17,348 nt of DNA from Bacillota bacterium (lineage in GTDB: Bacteria; Bacillota; Clostridia; TANB77; CAG-465): NCBI GenBank assembly GCA_023460515.1, contig JAEWPS010000025.1:1-17348 (forward strand). Reading direction: 5' to 3'. A model generated the notes under the pieces. It saw only the letters and a program-made list of their open reading frames with translations, had not been told where the DNA came from and ran no database searches. Below are positions 7,626 to 14,133 of the stretch, in pieces. The position numbers and the translations under genes are program-made. Position 1 is the stretch's first letter. Each line of letters opens with the position of its first letter.

Positions 7626-7991
7626 ATGAAAAATATAACAAATCTACTGGTAATTAAAGAAAAGAGTAGAAAACATGTTAAAATTTTTACATTAATAATT
7701 ATTATAGTTTTAATTATAACTTTTACTACTACAATATATGGTGCAACAGATCCAACTCTAGTTACAAAATTAAATGGTGCATTTAAAAAGATACAAGGAT
7801 ACTTAGTTAAATTGGCAGTTCCAGCTGCAGGTGTTGCTATAGCGACAGGTGTTATGATTAGGAAATTAAGTTTTGGTGACGAAGAAAAAATGGCTGTAGG
7901 AAAAAAGGTTATAATTAATGCAATAGTTTGTTATGGTATAATAGTGTCGATTGATTTAATAATAAAGTTTGTTGATGTAGTGTTGAAATGA
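7626..7991 (+). CDS. VirB2/TrbC-like pilin candidate
   Basis: A 121-residue membrane protein with VirB2/TrbC-type architecture. The positively charged N-terminus (KEKSRKHVK) is followed by a long hydrophobic signal segment (about 20-37) and a possible cleavage near IYGA-TDP (40/41). The mature part of about 80 residues has two hydrophobic helices (about 60-78 and 97-117) joined by a short polar, Lys-rich loop (79-94). VirB2 proteins are the pilus or channel subunits of type IV secretion systems, assembled from the membrane. The alanine/glycine-rich first helix (AVPAAGVAIATG) fits. The gene is 15 nt after the coupling-ATPase gene, has an optimal SD, and overlaps the next gene by ATGA. Sequence divergence is large; assignment rests on architecture and context. 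It could instead be a two-helix holin-like or unassigned membrane protein. Confidence 0.65.
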   Translation: MKNITNLLVIKEKSRKHVKIFTLIIIIVLIITFTTTIYGATDPTLVTKLNGAFKKIQGYLVKLAVPAAGVAIATGVMIRKLSFGDEEKMAVGKKVIINAIVCYGIIVSIDLIIKFVDVVLK

Positions 7992-8830
7992 ACATAAATG
8001 ACATAATAAACAGTTTAAATCTTATATCCGAGAAATTATTCAAATCAGTAGAAGGTGAGGTTTATACGACATTAGATAAAATAGTAAACATCTCGCCAAA
8101 AATTTTAAAATCAGAACCACTTAATAATATATTTTTTGAAAACAAAATAAATGGTATTATACTTATTGCAAATTCGTTAATTATGTTTTATATAACTTAT
8201 TACATATTTACACAATTAATATCCTTGTATAATGGAAATGCTGCTGAAAATATATATATTTTTATTATAAAGTTAGTTTTAATATCAATAATTGTTAACA
8301 ATAGTTATTTTATTTGTGAATTAATGTTAAATATTACCGATGAACTTACAAATACTATTGAAATTTATGGGAGAGATATTTCTAATCAAGATATAACATT
8401 TCGTAATCTCAAAGAAAAAATATTATCTATTAAAGATTTTATGAAAAATGATTTGTTATCTTTAGATGGGATAATTAAAGGCGTAATATCATTTGGAGCA
8501 ATAACTATTTTAATAAATTTTTCAATAAGATACGTAACTGCAATTTTTTTGATAATAATATTCCCATTATCTTTGGTAACGTTAATTAGTAATATTACTT
8601 CTGGAATTTTTAAGTCGTATTTTAAATTATTCACAGTAACATTACTAACTCAGATAATAGTAAAGTTAGTTATATTAATACCACTTATGTATAAAGACAT
8701 TGATAGTATAATGTACAAAATCATTTTAGTTGGAAGCATATATATAATATATAAAATTAATACATTCGTAAAAGAACTGTTTGTTAAAATCACAGAGGAA
8801 GGTAAATATACAAATATATTTAAAAGATAA
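7988..8830 (+). CDS. VirB6/TrbL-like polytopic membrane protein
   Basis: A 280-residue protein with about six hydrophobic segments (roughly 55-79, 88-112, 162-180, 183-202, 212-234, 241-257), a soluble N-terminus and a polar stretch at about 113-160. This layout matches VirB6/TrbL, the inner-membrane channel component of type IV secretion systems, which typically has an N-terminal extension, 5-7 helices and a central loop. The start codon overlaps the stop of the pilin-like gene (ATGA, 7988-7991), so the two are probably translationally coupled. No conserved residue is diagnostic for this family, so the call rests on topology and on lying between pilin-like and PrgI-like genes downstream of a coupling ATPase. 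Function in substrate passage is inferred. Confidence 0.6.
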   Translation: MNINDIINSLNLISEKLFKSVEGEVYTTLDKIVNISPKILKSEPLNNIFFENKINGIILIANSLIMFYITYYIFTQLISLYNGNAAENIYIFIIKLVLISIIVNNSYFICELMLNITDELTNTIEIYGRDISNQDITFRNLKEKILSIKDFMKNDLLSLDGIIKGVISFGAITILINFSIRYVTAIFLIIIFPLSLVTLISNITSGIFKSYFKLFTVTLLTQIIVKLVILIPLMYKDIDSIMYKIILVGSIYIIYKINTFVKELFVKITEEGKYTNIFKR

Positions 8831-8831
8831 T

Positions 8832-9176
8832 ATGAACGAAAAAGAAATATATATGAATTACAAAAGAAATAATAAATGGCTTGGAATTATAGATTATAAG
8901 TCACTTGCATTTTTGGTTTTTTACTTAGTTTTAATTTGGAATGTAATAGATCTTTTTAAAATTAGACTAGAATACAAAATATATATATTTGTTTGTTTAA
9001 GTATACCAGTTATTGTTTTGTTGTGTATAAATATAAATAGTGAAAGTGCAATAGATGTAATGATAACTATAATAAAGTTTATGTTAAAAAACAAAATATA
9101 CGTTAGTAACTATTCATATGTTGAAGATGTGAATAAAACTAGCAAAATTTTTCTCAAAAACGTTAAAAAAAATTAA
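8832..9176 (+). CDS. VirB3/PrgI-like two-helix membrane protein
   Basis: A 114-residue protein with a basic N-terminus (YKRNNKWLG), two hydrophobic helices (about 24-43 and 48-67) in a tight hairpin, and a polar C-terminal tail. VirB3 and Gram-positive PrgI proteins have this form and associate with the VirB4 ATPase in the membrane. The ATG at 8832 follows the previous stop (8828-8830) by one base, so I chose it over an upstream in-frame TTG at 8781; a second in-frame ATG is at 8853. In known Gram-positive systems a VirB4 gene usually comes next, but here the operon ends and a new promoter drives dnaD. No clear terminator follows the stop. The family call is tentative. Confidence 0.5.
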   Translation: MNEKEIYMNYKRNNKWLGIIDYKSLAFLVFYLVLIWNVIDLFKIRLEYKIYIFVCLSIPVIVLLCININSESAIDVMITIIKFMLKNKIYVSNYSYVEDVNKTSKIFLKNVKKN

Positions 9177-9181
9177 AAAGA

Positions 9182-9210
9182 TTGTAAATATGTTAAAGTA
9201 ATGGTATAAT
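9182..9210 (+). promoter_or_regulatory. Promoter of the dnaD-dnaI operon
   Basis: -35 TTGTAA (9182-9187), a 17-bp spacer and a perfect -10 TATAAT (9205-9210) preceded by TGG (extended -10). It starts 6 bp after the PrgI-like stop, separating the two transcription units. Confidence 0.85.
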
Positions 9211-9252
9211 TATATCAACATAAAGAGATTAATTTAATAAAGGAGAAAAGTA

Positions 9253-10203
9253 ATGAAGTTTGTATCTAAAACAAAATTGGAATTATCAGATACGTTACTA
9301 CCAGATTTATTTATTGTAAATCATATGAATTCGCTAGAACTAGTGGACTTAAAGGTATATATATTTATACTTTATTTGGAAAAATCAGGTGATGAAATAG
9401 ATGCTGTTAGTATGGCTAAAAAGTTGAACATATCAGAGCAGGATATATCATACTCTTTAGATAGATTACAGTCTGAAGAATTAATAAACAAAACTGCAAA
9501 TGGATTTAATATTGTTAACCTCAAAGAAGTTGAAATAAATAAATTATATGTGCCTAAAATGGAACCTAAAAAAACAAAAGTGTTTGTTGAACAAGAACAA
9601 GCAAGAACTTTAGCAGCAAGTGCAATAAGCGAAAGTTTCTTTAATGGGTTAATGTCATTTAGTTGGTACACTGACATTGGTATTTTATTTGATAAATACA
9701 AATTTTGTGAGGAGGTAATGATAGCACTTTTTCATTACTGTGATGAAAGAAAAGCACTTAATAAAAAATATGTATATGCAGTGGCTGAAAATTGGTATAA
9801 GGGTGGAGTAAAAACTTTTGAACAATTAGAAGAATATTTAGATAAAATAACTAAATTTCAAATTGTAATACAAAAGATATCTAAGTCACTTAGATTAAGT
9901 AGAAATTTAACTAAATATGAAGAAGCATATGTTAATAAGTGGATATACGAATATAAATATGATTTTGATATGATAGAAGAAGCATTGAAAAGAACGGTTA
10001 GCAAGTCTAATCCTAGTATAAACTATGTAAATGGAATATTAAGTAATTGGTATAAAAAAGGATATGTTAAGGTTTCAGATATACAAAATGAAACAAGAGT
10101 ATCTACAACAATTAAAAATACAAATGTTAATAATAAAGTTAAGTATAAAGATTATGGACAAAGAGAATATGACAATTTGGAAACGTATTATGATAATATG
10201 TAA
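9253..10203 (+). CDS. dnaD: DnaD-like primosomal/helicase-loading protein
   Basis: A 316-residue DnaD/DnaB-type replication initiation protein of Bacillota. DnaD acts at oriC and restart forks, remodelling DNA and helping load the replicative helicase. The N-terminal part (about 1-100) looks like a winged-helix domain (VSMAKKLNISEQDISYSLD as the helix-turn-helix). Two DnaB_2 (DDBH2) repeats follow, each ending with the YxxxxxxNW signature: YVYAVAENWYKGG (173-185) and YVNGILSNWYKKG (258-270). The C-terminal tail (about 275-316) is polar and probably disordered. SD AAAGGAG (9239-9245), 7 nt before the ATG. It lies 14 nt before the DnaI-like gene, a common pairing in Clostridia. B. subtilis DnaD is shorter, with one DDBH2 copy; the two-repeat form is like clostridial DnaD or B. 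subtilis DnaB, so the gene symbol is approximate. Confidence 0.85.
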   Translation: MKFVSKTKLELSDTLLPDLFIVNHMNSLELVDLKVYIFILYLEKSGDEIDAVSMAKKLNISEQDISYSLDRLQSEELINKTANGFNIVNLKEVEINKLYVPKMEPKKTKVFVEQEQARTLAASAISESFFNGLMSFSWYTDIGILFDKYKFCEEVMIALFHYCDERKALNKKYVYAVAENWYKGGVKTFEQLEEYLDKITKFQIVIQKISKSLRLSRNLTKYEEAYVNKWIYEYKYDFDMIEEALKRTVSKSNPSINYVNGILSNWYKKGYVKVSDIQNETRVSTTIKNTNVNNKVKYKDYGQREYDNLETYYDNM

Positions 10204-10217
10204 GTGAGGTGATTTAT

Positions 10218-11216
10218 GTGGATACAATAGTACTTAGAGATTTACTTAAGGAGTATAGTTTGAAAAAGCAAAGAGCTGAAGATGAAAGTAAAAATTTTAA
10301 AAAAGAGATATTTTTAAAACTACCTGAAGTTGCTGCTTTACAAGATGAATTAGCCCAAATATCCATAAAATCACTTAAAAACAATATGATACAAGATAAG
10401 ATGTCTAGGGAAATAGAAACACAAAATTTAGAAATAAAAATCAATCAGATAAATGATAAAATAAGTAAATCATTAAAAAGAAATGGATATGCAGTTGAAA
10501 TGTTTAATCCAAAGTATGAGTGTAGCATTTGTGAAGATACAGGTTATTCAAATGGTAAACAATGTTCTTGTTTAAAACAAAGATTGATTAATATTGCATA
10601 TAAACAATCAAACGCACTTAAGTTAGAAGAGGAAAATTTTGAAACATTTGATACATGTTATTATTCTAATAAAGTAGATCAAAAGTATGGATCAAATAAA
10701 TCACCTCTTGAAAATATAGAGGATATTAGAAAATTATCAATAAATTTTTGTAATAATATTTCAGATAAGGAACAAAAAAATTTGTTATTTATTGGTGAGA
10801 CAGGCTTAGGTAAAACCTTTTTGTCGAATTGTATAGCATCAGAAGTTATAAAAAATGGTTATACAGCAATATATCAAACTGCTTCTATATTAATGGATAC
10901 CGTGATTGAACATAAATTGACATATGGAAAAAATGATAGTAATAAAGACAGATATAACCAAATTTTTGACGCAGATTTATTAATAATAGATGATTTGGGT
11001 ACTGAGACAATGAATAATATAAAATTTACAGAATTATTTAACATTATAAATACAAGACTATTAAATAATAAAAAGATGATAATATCTACAAATTTAACTA
11101 TTAATAAATTATATGAAACATATGACGAAAGAGTAGCTTCTAGACTAATTGGTAATTTTGTTATTTGTAAATTTATTGGTGAAGATATAAGATTAAAAAA
11201 GAAAAAAATAAAGTAA
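10218..11216 (+). CDS. dnaI: DnaI/DnaC-like helicase-loader AAA+ ATPase
   Basis: A 332-residue helicase loader that places the replicative helicase on DNA together with DnaD. A coiled, charged N-terminal region (about 1-90) is followed by a zinc-binding motif C102-x2-C105-x10-C116-x-C118. The AAA+ domain has Walker A GETGLGKT (193-200), Walker B LLIIDD (254-259), sensor STN (290-292) and an arginine-finger region DERVASRL (303-310). The best start is GTG at 10218, 6 nt after AGGTG (10207-10211); an in-frame GTG at 10209 falls inside the SD and an ATG at 10216 is out of frame. It starts 14 nt after the dnaD stop in the same operon and ends at a hairpin terminator. Intact, with all motifs present. 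Confidence 0.9.
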   Translation: MDTIVLRDLLKEYSLKKQRAEDESKNFKKEIFLKLPEVAALQDELAQISIKSLKNNMIQDKMSREIETQNLEIKINQINDKISKSLKRNGYAVEMFNPKYECSICEDTGYSNGKQCSCLKQRLINIAYKQSNALKLEEENFETFDTCYYSNKVDQKYGSNKSPLENIEDIRKLSINFCNNISDKEQKNLLFIGETGLGKTFLSNCIASEVIKNGYTAIYQTASILMDTVIEHKLTYGKNDSNKDRYNQIFDADLLIIDDLGTETMNNIKFTELFNIINTRLLNNKKMIISTNLTINKLYETYDERVASRLIGNFVICKFIGEDIRLKKKKIK

Positions 11217-11271
11217 TATACATATAAAAAAGTATGGGTTAAAAATTCTTATACTTTTTTTATATGTATAT
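11216..11271 (+). terminator. Intrinsic terminator of dnaD-dnaI operon
   Basis: A long AT-rich hairpin: 11216-11235 pairs with 11251-11271 (one bulged T) around a 15-nt loop. The inner part, AAAAAAGTAT / ATACTTTTTTT, supplies the T run after the GTAT/ATAC stem. It begins at the last base of the dnaI stop codon. Confidence 0.75.
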
Positions 11272-11337
11272 TATCAATAATACGGTTCTATGAATAAAAT
11301 GTATAAATAATTATTATATATATTATAGGTGATTGTT

Positions 11338-12291
11338 ATGAGAAAAATGGTTATAGATTCGCATTGTGATACTGCATTAAAATTGTTAAATGGAAAAAGT
11401 CTTAATAGTCTGGAAAATCAGTTTACTTTAGATAATGCTTTGAGATATGAAAAATATATACAGTTTTTTGCAATGTATATGGAACCAGAATATGTTAAAA
11501 TAGGTGAATATGATTTGTGTTTGAGAATGATTGATTCATTAAACAAGCAAATTGAGAGAAATAGTCAGTTTATCCAATTAATATTAAGTAAACAAGATTT
11601 AAATTCATATTTGAGTTGTAAAGAGAAAAAACTGGGTATAATACTTGCAGTAGAAGATGCTATTTGCTTAGAGGGAAAAATAGAGAATATTAAAAATTTA
11701 TATGATAGGGGTATAAGAGTTATAGGGCTTACTTGGAATGGCAAAAATCAATTGGCCTCGGGCGCTAGTTGTTTAAAAGATGAAGGATTGTCTAAATTTG
11801 GTGAAGAAGTAATAAAAAAAATGAATGAAATGGGTATAATAATAGATGTATCACATTTATCTGAAAAATCATTTTTTGATGTAATGAAAATAACAAAAAA
11901 ACCTGTTATTGCATCTCATTCTTGTTCAAAATATATATGCAATCATAGAAGAAATTTAAGCGATGAACAAATCAAGCTGATTTCGAAAAATGCTGGTATG
12001 ATTTGTTTAAATTTTTATAAAGAATTTGTAAATGTAGATCCTAATAATGCAGATTTAAAAAGTTTAGCAAATCATATAAAACATATATATTCTATAGCAG
12101 GAAAACAATGTGTAGGAATAGGATCGGATTATGATGGTATTAAAAAAAAGGACACTATTACTTTACTTGAAGATAATTCGAAATTAATAAATTTAATGAA
12201 TTTTTTAAAGAAGGAAAAATTTACTGATGAAGAAATCGATGGAATATTATGGAGAAATCAATTAAAATTTTTAAAGAAAAATTTGAAATAG
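11338..12291 (+). CDS. Membrane dipeptidase (peptidase family M19)
   Basis: A 317-residue zinc dipeptidase of the M19 (renal dipeptidase) family, which hydrolyses dipeptides, often with tolerance for D-residues at the second position. Metal ligands fit the family: H9-x-D11 in DSHCDT, E106 in AVEDA, H173 in DVSHLSE, H194 in ASHS, and D264 in GIGSDYDG. No signal peptide or membrane segment is present, so it is probably cytoplasmic despite the family name. The start is ATG 11338, 6 nt after AGGTG (11327-11331); an in-frame GTG at 11329 lies within that SD. The gene stands alone between the dnaI terminator and the CmpB-type gene. I saw no convincing promoter in the AT-rich 11272-11326, and no clear terminator after the stop. 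Substrate in vivo unknown; dipeptide recycling or peptidoglycan turnover are reasonable. Confidence 0.9.
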   Translation: MRKMVIDSHCDTALKLLNGKSLNSLENQFTLDNALRYEKYIQFFAMYMEPEYVKIGEYDLCLRMIDSLNKQIERNSQFIQLILSKQDLNSYLSCKEKKLGIILAVEDAICLEGKIENIKNLYDRGIRVIGLTWNGKNQLASGASCLKDEGLSKFGEEVIKKMNEMGIIIDVSHLSEKSFFDVMKITKKPVIASHSCSKYICNHRRNLSDEQIKLISKNAGMICLNFYKEFVNVDPNNADLKSLANHIKHIYSIAGKQCVGIGSDYDGIKKKDTITLLEDNSKLINLMNFLKKEKFTDEEIDGILWRNQLKFLKKNLK

Positions 12292-12323
12292 TTATATTAA
12301 ATTTGTATATATAGTATATATTG

Positions 12324-12352
12324 TTGAATTTTCTATAAAAACATGGTAGAAT
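12324..12352 (+). promoter_or_regulatory. Promoter of the CmpB-type membrane protein gene
   Basis: -35 TTGAAT (12324-12329), a 17-bp spacer and -10 TAGAAT (12347-12352), preceded by TGG (extended -10), 26 bp upstream of the start codon. Confidence 0.75.
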
Positions 12353-12377
12353 ATATTTAAAGGAGAATGATTTTATT

Positions 12378-13061
12378 ATGGACGCTAGTAGGAATGTTAT
12401 AAAAAACACATCAGAAAATAAATCATTTGCCAAAGGTTTGAATTTTTTTAAACTATTCTGGATATTTTATATAGGTTGCTTTGCAGGAGTAATAATTGAA
12501 ACAATATGGTGTATAGTAACAAACGGAGTTTTAGAAAGTAGGACAGCACTTATTTTATTACCGCTAAACCCAGTATATGGATTTGGTGCTTTGCTTATGT
12601 CCATATGCTTTTTTAAATTTAGTAACAAAAATAATGGAATAATTTTTATAGGTTGCATGATATTAGGTGGAGCATTTGAATATTTATGTAGTTTATTTCA
12701 GGAATTAGTTTTTGGAACTGTATCTTGGTCATATTCGACGGATTCTTTAGGAATATTTGAAAGAACCAGTCTAGTCTATTGTGTATTTTGGGGAGTATTA
12801 GGATTAGCATGGATAAGGGGAATATGTCCATATTTATCTAATTTGATAGAAAAAATTCCTAATAGAGCAGGAATAACATTAACTTATGTACTTTTAACAG
12901 TAACAATTATAGATATTATTTTTTCATCTCTCGCATTATTTAGACAGCTTGAAAGAAGGGAAGGAATACCAGCAACAAATATTATACAACAATTTTATGA
13001 TAATAATTTAGATGATAATGCATTAAAAAAAATATACCCTAATATGGTACCGGTAAAATAA
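12378..13061 (+). CDS. Putative ABC-transporter permease-like protein (ABC_trans_CmpB family)
   Basis: A 227-residue membrane protein resembling the ABC_trans_CmpB (PF06541) family, annotated as ABC transporter type IV permease but functionally uncharacterised. Five hydrophobic segments lie at about 25-47, 59-80, 87-110, 131-148 and 165-188. Family-like signatures include GCFAGVIIETIWC (33-45), LLPLNPVYGFGAL (60-72), GGAFEYLCSL (97-106) and GTVSWSYS (113-120). The soluble C-terminus has no recognised domain. The SD AGGAG (12361-12365) is 12 nt before the ATG, longer than usual; no better in-frame start is visible. No ABC ATPase gene is nearby, so a transporter role is not supported by context. 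Single-gene unit, convergent with the dnaJ-like gene and sharing a terminator with it. Confidence 0.82.
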   Translation: MDASRNVIKNTSENKSFAKGLNFFKLFWIFYIGCFAGVIIETIWCIVTNGVLESRTALILLPLNPVYGFGALLMSICFFKFSNKNNGIIFIGCMILGGAFEYLCSLFQELVFGTVSWSYSTDSLGIFERTSLVYCVFWGVLGLAWIRGICPYLSNLIEKIPNRAGITLTYVLLTVTIIDIIFSSLALFRQLERREGIPATNIIQQFYDNNLDDNALKKIYPNMVPVK

Positions 13062-13100
13062 AAAAGTAGTAGATATAATTTAAATTATCTACTACTTTTT
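13061..13100. terminator. Bidirectional terminator between CmpB-type and dnaJ-like genes
   Basis: A 15-bp stem (13061-13075 with 13086-13100; AAAAAGTAGTAGATA) and a 10-nt loop, with A and T runs built into the stem so it can act on both strands. It includes the last base of the CmpB-type stop codon and the last codons and stop of the dnaJ-like gene. Confidence 0.88.
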
Positions 13101-14014
13101 CTGTTTTCTAATTTTAATAATTGTTCATATAAATTTTCTTCTCTTTCAGAAATATCACCTGGAATATCTATATTTATGTGTAAAAGTAAATTACCTCTTA
13201 CTCCGGTTTCTGAAATATATCCATTACCTGGAGAAGATATGTACTCATTATTTTTTATGTATTTTGGAAGATCAACATATACAATGTCATCAAATACATC
13301 TAATTTATATCTCATACCTAAGACTGCAGTAGCCGGAGATATTGTGATTTCTTTAATTAAATCAGTACCTTTTATTTTAAATATAGGATGTGGGGTTATT
13401 TTTACATTTATTATTAAATCCCCATTTTTTCCGCCATTTTTACCTGGAAATCCAAGTGCGGCTAAACGTATTTTATCTCCATCTTTTATTCCTATTGGTA
13501 CGTTTACACTAAATGTTTTTATTCCACCCTTATAACCTTTTATAGCTATTTTCTTTTCGGTACCTATTAAACCTTCTTCTAAAGTTATCTCCAAATTGGA
13601 AGTTATATCTTTTCCGCGTTCTGGCTTTTGTTTAACTTCACTTGTAGAATCTTGCGTTTCAGTGAAATGTGTAGTATTTGTATCTTTTTTAAAACCCAAT
13701 ATAGTTGTAAGTAAATCACCAATCATACCACTTCCAGCTTTAAATTCATATCTTATGTTTGAAAGTGGAGTTTCATTAACTATAAACCCATATCCATATC
13801 TAGCAACTTGTCTATCATATTTTTTTCTTTTTTCTTCGTTCATTAGAGTGTCATATGCTTCATTTATATCTTTAAAAATAGCATCTGAAGTATTGTCATC
13901 TTTATTAGCATCTGGATGATATTTTTTTGCTAATTTTCTAAAAGAAAGTTTTATTTCTTCTTTAGAATTTTTTCTATTTACACCTAGTATTTCATAATAA
14001 TTTTTGTACTTCAT
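13085..14014 (-). CDS. DnaJ-like co-chaperone, class II (CbpA-like, no zinc finger)
   Basis: A 309-residue J-domain protein that would stimulate DnaK ATPase and hand over unfolded substrates. The J domain (1-70) carries the HPD motif at 33-35. A linker (about 71-135) has only a few glycines and a Thr/Ser-rich part. The two-lobed DnaJ C-terminal domain (about 137-290) includes LEITLEEGLIGTEKKIAIKG, VNVPIGIKDGDKIRL and GKNGGKNGDLIINV. There is no CxxCxGxG zinc-finger repeat between the J domain and the C-terminal domain, so it is class II like CbpA rather than canonical DnaJ. SD AGGAGG (complement of 14020-14025), 5 nt from the ATG. It has its own promoter, divergent from gyrA; no CIRCE operator is visible and no dnaK or grpE is adjacent. 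Confidence 0.9.
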   Translation of the reverse strand: MKYKNYYEILGVNRKNSKEEIKLSFRKLAKKYHPDANKDDNTSDAIFKDINEAYDTLMNEEKRKKYDRQVARYGYGFIVNETPLSNIRYEFKAGSGMIGDLLTTILGFKKDTNTTHFTETQDSTSEVKQKPERGKDITSNLEITLEEGLIGTEKKIAIKGYKGGIKTFSVNVPIGIKDGDKIRLAALGFPGKNGGKNGDLIINVKITPHPIFKIKGTDLIKEITISPATAVLGMRYKLDVFDDIVYVDLPKYIKNNEYISSPGNGYISETGVRGNLLLHINIDIPGDISEREENLYEQLLKLENRKSSR

Positions 14015-14036
14015 GGTGACCTCCTAAATTTATTTA

Positions 14037-14064
14037 ATTATATCACAATTTTTCTAAAATTCAA
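14037..14064 (-). promoter_or_regulatory. Promoter of the dnaJ-like gene
   Basis: On the minus strand, -35 TTGAAT (complement of 14059-14064), a 16-bp spacer and a perfect -10 TATAAT (complement of 14037-14042). Back to back with the gyrA promoter, with 9 bp between the two -35 boxes. Confidence 0.78.
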
Positions 14065-14073
14065 CTATTTTAC

Positions 14074-14102
14074 TTGCTTTTTCTATATTTTTCTAGTATA
14101 AT
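14074..14102 (+). promoter_or_regulatory. Promoter of gyrA
   Basis: -35 TTGCTT (14074-14079), a 17-bp spacer and a perfect -10 TATAAT (14097-14102), 31 bp upstream of the start codon. Confidence 0.8.
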
Positions 14103-14133
14103 TATAAGGTAAATATTAATTAGGGGGCAAATT

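Noticed and set aside
8781..8831. TTG start at 8781 for the PrgI-like protein
   Set aside because: It would overlap the VirB6-like gene by 50 nt and add a polar N-terminus without a clear SD. ATG 8832 follows the previous stop by one base.
10209..10217. GTG 10209 as start of the DnaI-like gene (likewise GTG 11329 for the dipeptidase and GTG 2763 for the DUF1801 protein)
   Set aside because: In each case the GTG is part of the GAGGTG/AGGTGAT Shine-Dalgarno sequence, and a start 9 nt further on has the proper spacing.
13176..13919. Plus-strand open frames across the dnaJ-like gene
   Set aside because: They are antisense shadows of a clear J-domain/CTD protein, with no SD and no recognisable product.
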